Below are positions 5,873-6,994 of a stretch of 6,994 nt of DNA, in pieces (the stretch's first letter is position 1; the number at the start of each line of letters is the position of its first letter). The position numbers and the translations under genes were made by a program. The notes beneath the pieces are model-generated. The model saw only the letters and a list, made by a program, of their open reading frames with translations, was not told the origin of the DNA and did no database searches. Location: positions 1-6,994 of the forward strand of contig CAYNRQ010000058.1 in assembly GCA_964399875.1 (NCBI GenBank), in the 5' to 3' direction. The stretch comes from CAYNRQ01 sp964399875 (GTDB lineage: Archaea > Aenigmatarchaeota > Aenigmatarchaeia > QMZP01).

Positions 5873-6994
5873 TATATTCAATCCTCCTGATTAGCATCAA
5901 AAAGGAAACAAAAACTATTGTTATTATTGCTGTAACAAGATGTAGCTCAAAACCGGGCGCACTGCCGACAGCTGACCCTGCCCCTGTTATTAATCCTCCA
6001 ATAAAGTATAACTCAGAGGAAAAATGTGTATTTATGGAATAGTAAACATTCTCCTGATCCTCACCAGAGATTGTGTGCTGTATCTTATCCCATTCGTTTG
6101 TGCTCTTATTGTACTTGTATATCAAGACGTTGTTTTTTGATATGCCTTTTTCTGACAACCATGTCTTGTTGACCTTGAATACTATATTCACATTCTGAAT
6201 ATCATCCAGGGCGTTCGAGGAATTTATTTCGATGTAAAGGTACTCTTCAATATCTTCTGATAATCTTGGGGTGTAGTCAGGTTTTTCAGAGCTCTCTTCA
6301 GCTAATATGGCTAACATGGTATCCTCTATACTGTGTGGAATACTCAAATTGATTAAATCCAGGCCAGAAGACCTCTGGAAATCAAAACTATTTGTTTCCC
6401 CTGGTTTTATGTCAGATAATGTCTGGAATTCCAACACCGCTTCTTGTGTTTCTGTTATGCAAACACCACCTGAGCAACCAAAAGGGCATATCATGGTATT
6501 AAAATCAGGACTAAAATAACTCCGTACCAATTTTGTGAAAGGAAGCAGGGTTGCTCTATAACAATTCCTTGGTAGGTTTTCACAATAATCAGGACTATTA
6601 TATCTTTTGCAGTGTTCTATCATCTCATCAGTCAGACAGAAACCTTCTAAAACATAAGCACCATAATCTTTCGGGTCACCGCCTCTTTCATCGAAACAAC
6701 GGTCAGGGAATGCTCCTCTTTTGTCCCTGCACACACCGTAGACAAATGGGTTTACACCGCCATCTGAATCTACACATGTAAGGCACTTCCCATCACCGCA
6801 CCCCAAGAAGCAGTATTTTTCTTGTTCCCACTCACAATTGCTATTCTGGTATGCTCTGTGATTTGAGTTTTTGCATTTCCATCCAGGGGTGCAAATGGAT
6901 ACCACAGTTCCTTCCTTATCAGAGCTTATCCACACGCCGCTGAATTCTCCATAGCTAGAGTTTGGTATCACAGTGTAGTTTAATACAGCATCCC
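5862..6994 (-). CDS. Cys-rich surface protein with PGF-pre-PGF-like domain and archaeosortase sorting signal (5' partial)
   Basis: The frame stays open to the window edge (DAVLNYT precedes the GTG at 6971), so the true start and signal peptide are outside; numbers here count from that GTG. Residues 27-66 are a Cys-rich module (C-TPGWKC ... NCEWEQEKYC ... GCGDGKC). Residues 66-171 begin CVDSDGG and end CPFGCSGGVC, a module recurrent in secreted archaeal proteins. Residues about 190-326 resemble the PGF-pre-PGF domain, including VFKVNKTWLSEKGI, NVLIYKYNKSTNEWDKI and THFSSELYFIGG. Then comes a Gly/Ser/Ala linker, PGF (339-341), a hydrophobic helix and Arg362-Arg363. By family knowledge such proteins are exported, processed by an archaeosortase and anchored to membrane lipid in the envelope. 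The TAG stop overlaps the start of the downstream giant gene by 11 bp. The role in binding or scaffolding is inferred; surface anchoring is well supported. Confidence 0.88.
   Translation of the reverse strand, partial: DAVLNYTVIPNSSYGEFSGVWISSDKEGTVVSICTPGWKCKNSNHRAYQNSNCEWEQEKYCFLGCGDGKCLTCVDSDGGVNPFVYGVCRDKRGAFPDRCFDERGGDPKDYGAYVLEGFCLTDEMIEHCKRYNSPDYCENLPRNCYRATLLPFTKLVRSYFSPDFNTMICPFGCSGGVCITETQEAVLEFQTLSDIKPGETNSFDFQRSSGLDLINLSIPHSIEDTMLAILAEESSEKPDYTPRLSEDIEEYLYIEINSSNALDDIQNVNIVFKVNKTWLSEKGISKNNVLIYKYNKSTNEWDKIQHTISGEDQENVYYSINTHFSSELYFIGGLITGAGSAVGSAPGFELHLVTAIITIVFVSFLMLIRRIEYNEK
5883..5888 (-). promoter_or_regulatory. AGGAGG ribosome binding site for the giant gene, inside the upstream coding sequence
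   Basis: A full-consensus AGGAGG lies on the minus strand 10 bases upstream of the ATG at 5872. It makes that ATG a better start than the TTG at 5881, which would leave a one-base spacer. In the upstream gene the same six bases are read as AGG AGG, the Arg-Arg pair (residues 362-363) that ends its C-terminal sorting signal. No separate promoter is seen for the giant gene, which fits translational coupling in an operon. Confidence 0.8.
5883..5957 (-). other. Protein motif: PGF-CTERM-like sorting signal
   Basis: Residues 339-363 of the upstream protein run from Pro-Gly-Phe through a helix of about 18 hydrophobic residues (VTAIITIVFVSFLMLI) to Arg-Arg, followed by a six-residue tail. The order tripartite motif, membrane helix, basic cluster is that of PGF-CTERM substrates of archaeosortase A-type enzymes. 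It sits straight after a PGF-pre-PGF-like domain, the usual partner. The slightly longer polar tail (IEYNEK) is less typical. The sortase itself is not in the window. Confidence 0.78.

Noticed and set aside
5879..5881. TTG at 5881 as the start of the giant gene
   Set aside because: It is only one base from the AGGAGG; the ATG at 5872 has a workable spacing and keeps a complete signal peptide.
6969..6971. GTG at 6971 as the true start of the upstream gene
   Set aside because: The frame is open to the window edge, there is no signal peptide after the GTG, and no ribosome binding site precedes it. It is probably an internal Val codon.

Overview
The window looks like a piece of an archaeal genome, probably from an uncultivated DPANN-type or related lineage. 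Direct signs are an archaeal-style TATA box (GCTTTATAAAGC, 375-386) in front of the plus-strand gene, a PGF-type C-terminal sorting signal (proline-glycine-phenylalanine, membrane helix, double arginine) as used by archaeosortase substrates, a PGF-pre-PGF-like domain, and Cys-rich 'DSDGG' and 'DNDGDG' modules of the kind common in archaeal surface proteins. The lineage is an inference; there is no marker gene here.

Layout. Positions 1-370 hold no intact gene. They contain the end of a degraded helix-turn-helix reading frame that resembles a transposase (2-103), then a GC-rich perfect palindrome (150-169) in AT-rich DNA. A promoter, a short inverted repeat and a ribosome binding site then lead into a small gene of unknown function (427-891, plus strand), which has its own transcription signals. 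Only 10 bp separate its stop from that of the convergent minus-strand operon.

The rest (902-6994) is two overlapping minus-strand genes. The upstream one (5862-6994, cut by the window edge) encodes a Cys-rich surface protein with a PGF-pre-PGF-like domain and a C-terminal sorting signal. The downstream one (902-5872, about 1656 residues) encodes a giant secreted protein. It has a signal peptide, about 525 residues with 61 cysteines, an unclassified central region of about 640 residues, a LamG/concanavalin-like domain interrupted by a CBM4/9-like jelly-roll module, and a C-terminal tail without an anchor. The genes overlap by 11 bp, and the AGGAGG ribosome binding site of the second lies on the two Arg codons of the first protein's sorting signal.

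Working model (inference): the two proteins are made together and exported. The upstream one is fixed to the envelope by an archaeosortase encoded elsewhere. The large one, with its adhesion/carbohydrate-binding-type domains but no anchor of its own, may be held at the surface by the first. The target ligand cannot be read from the sequence.
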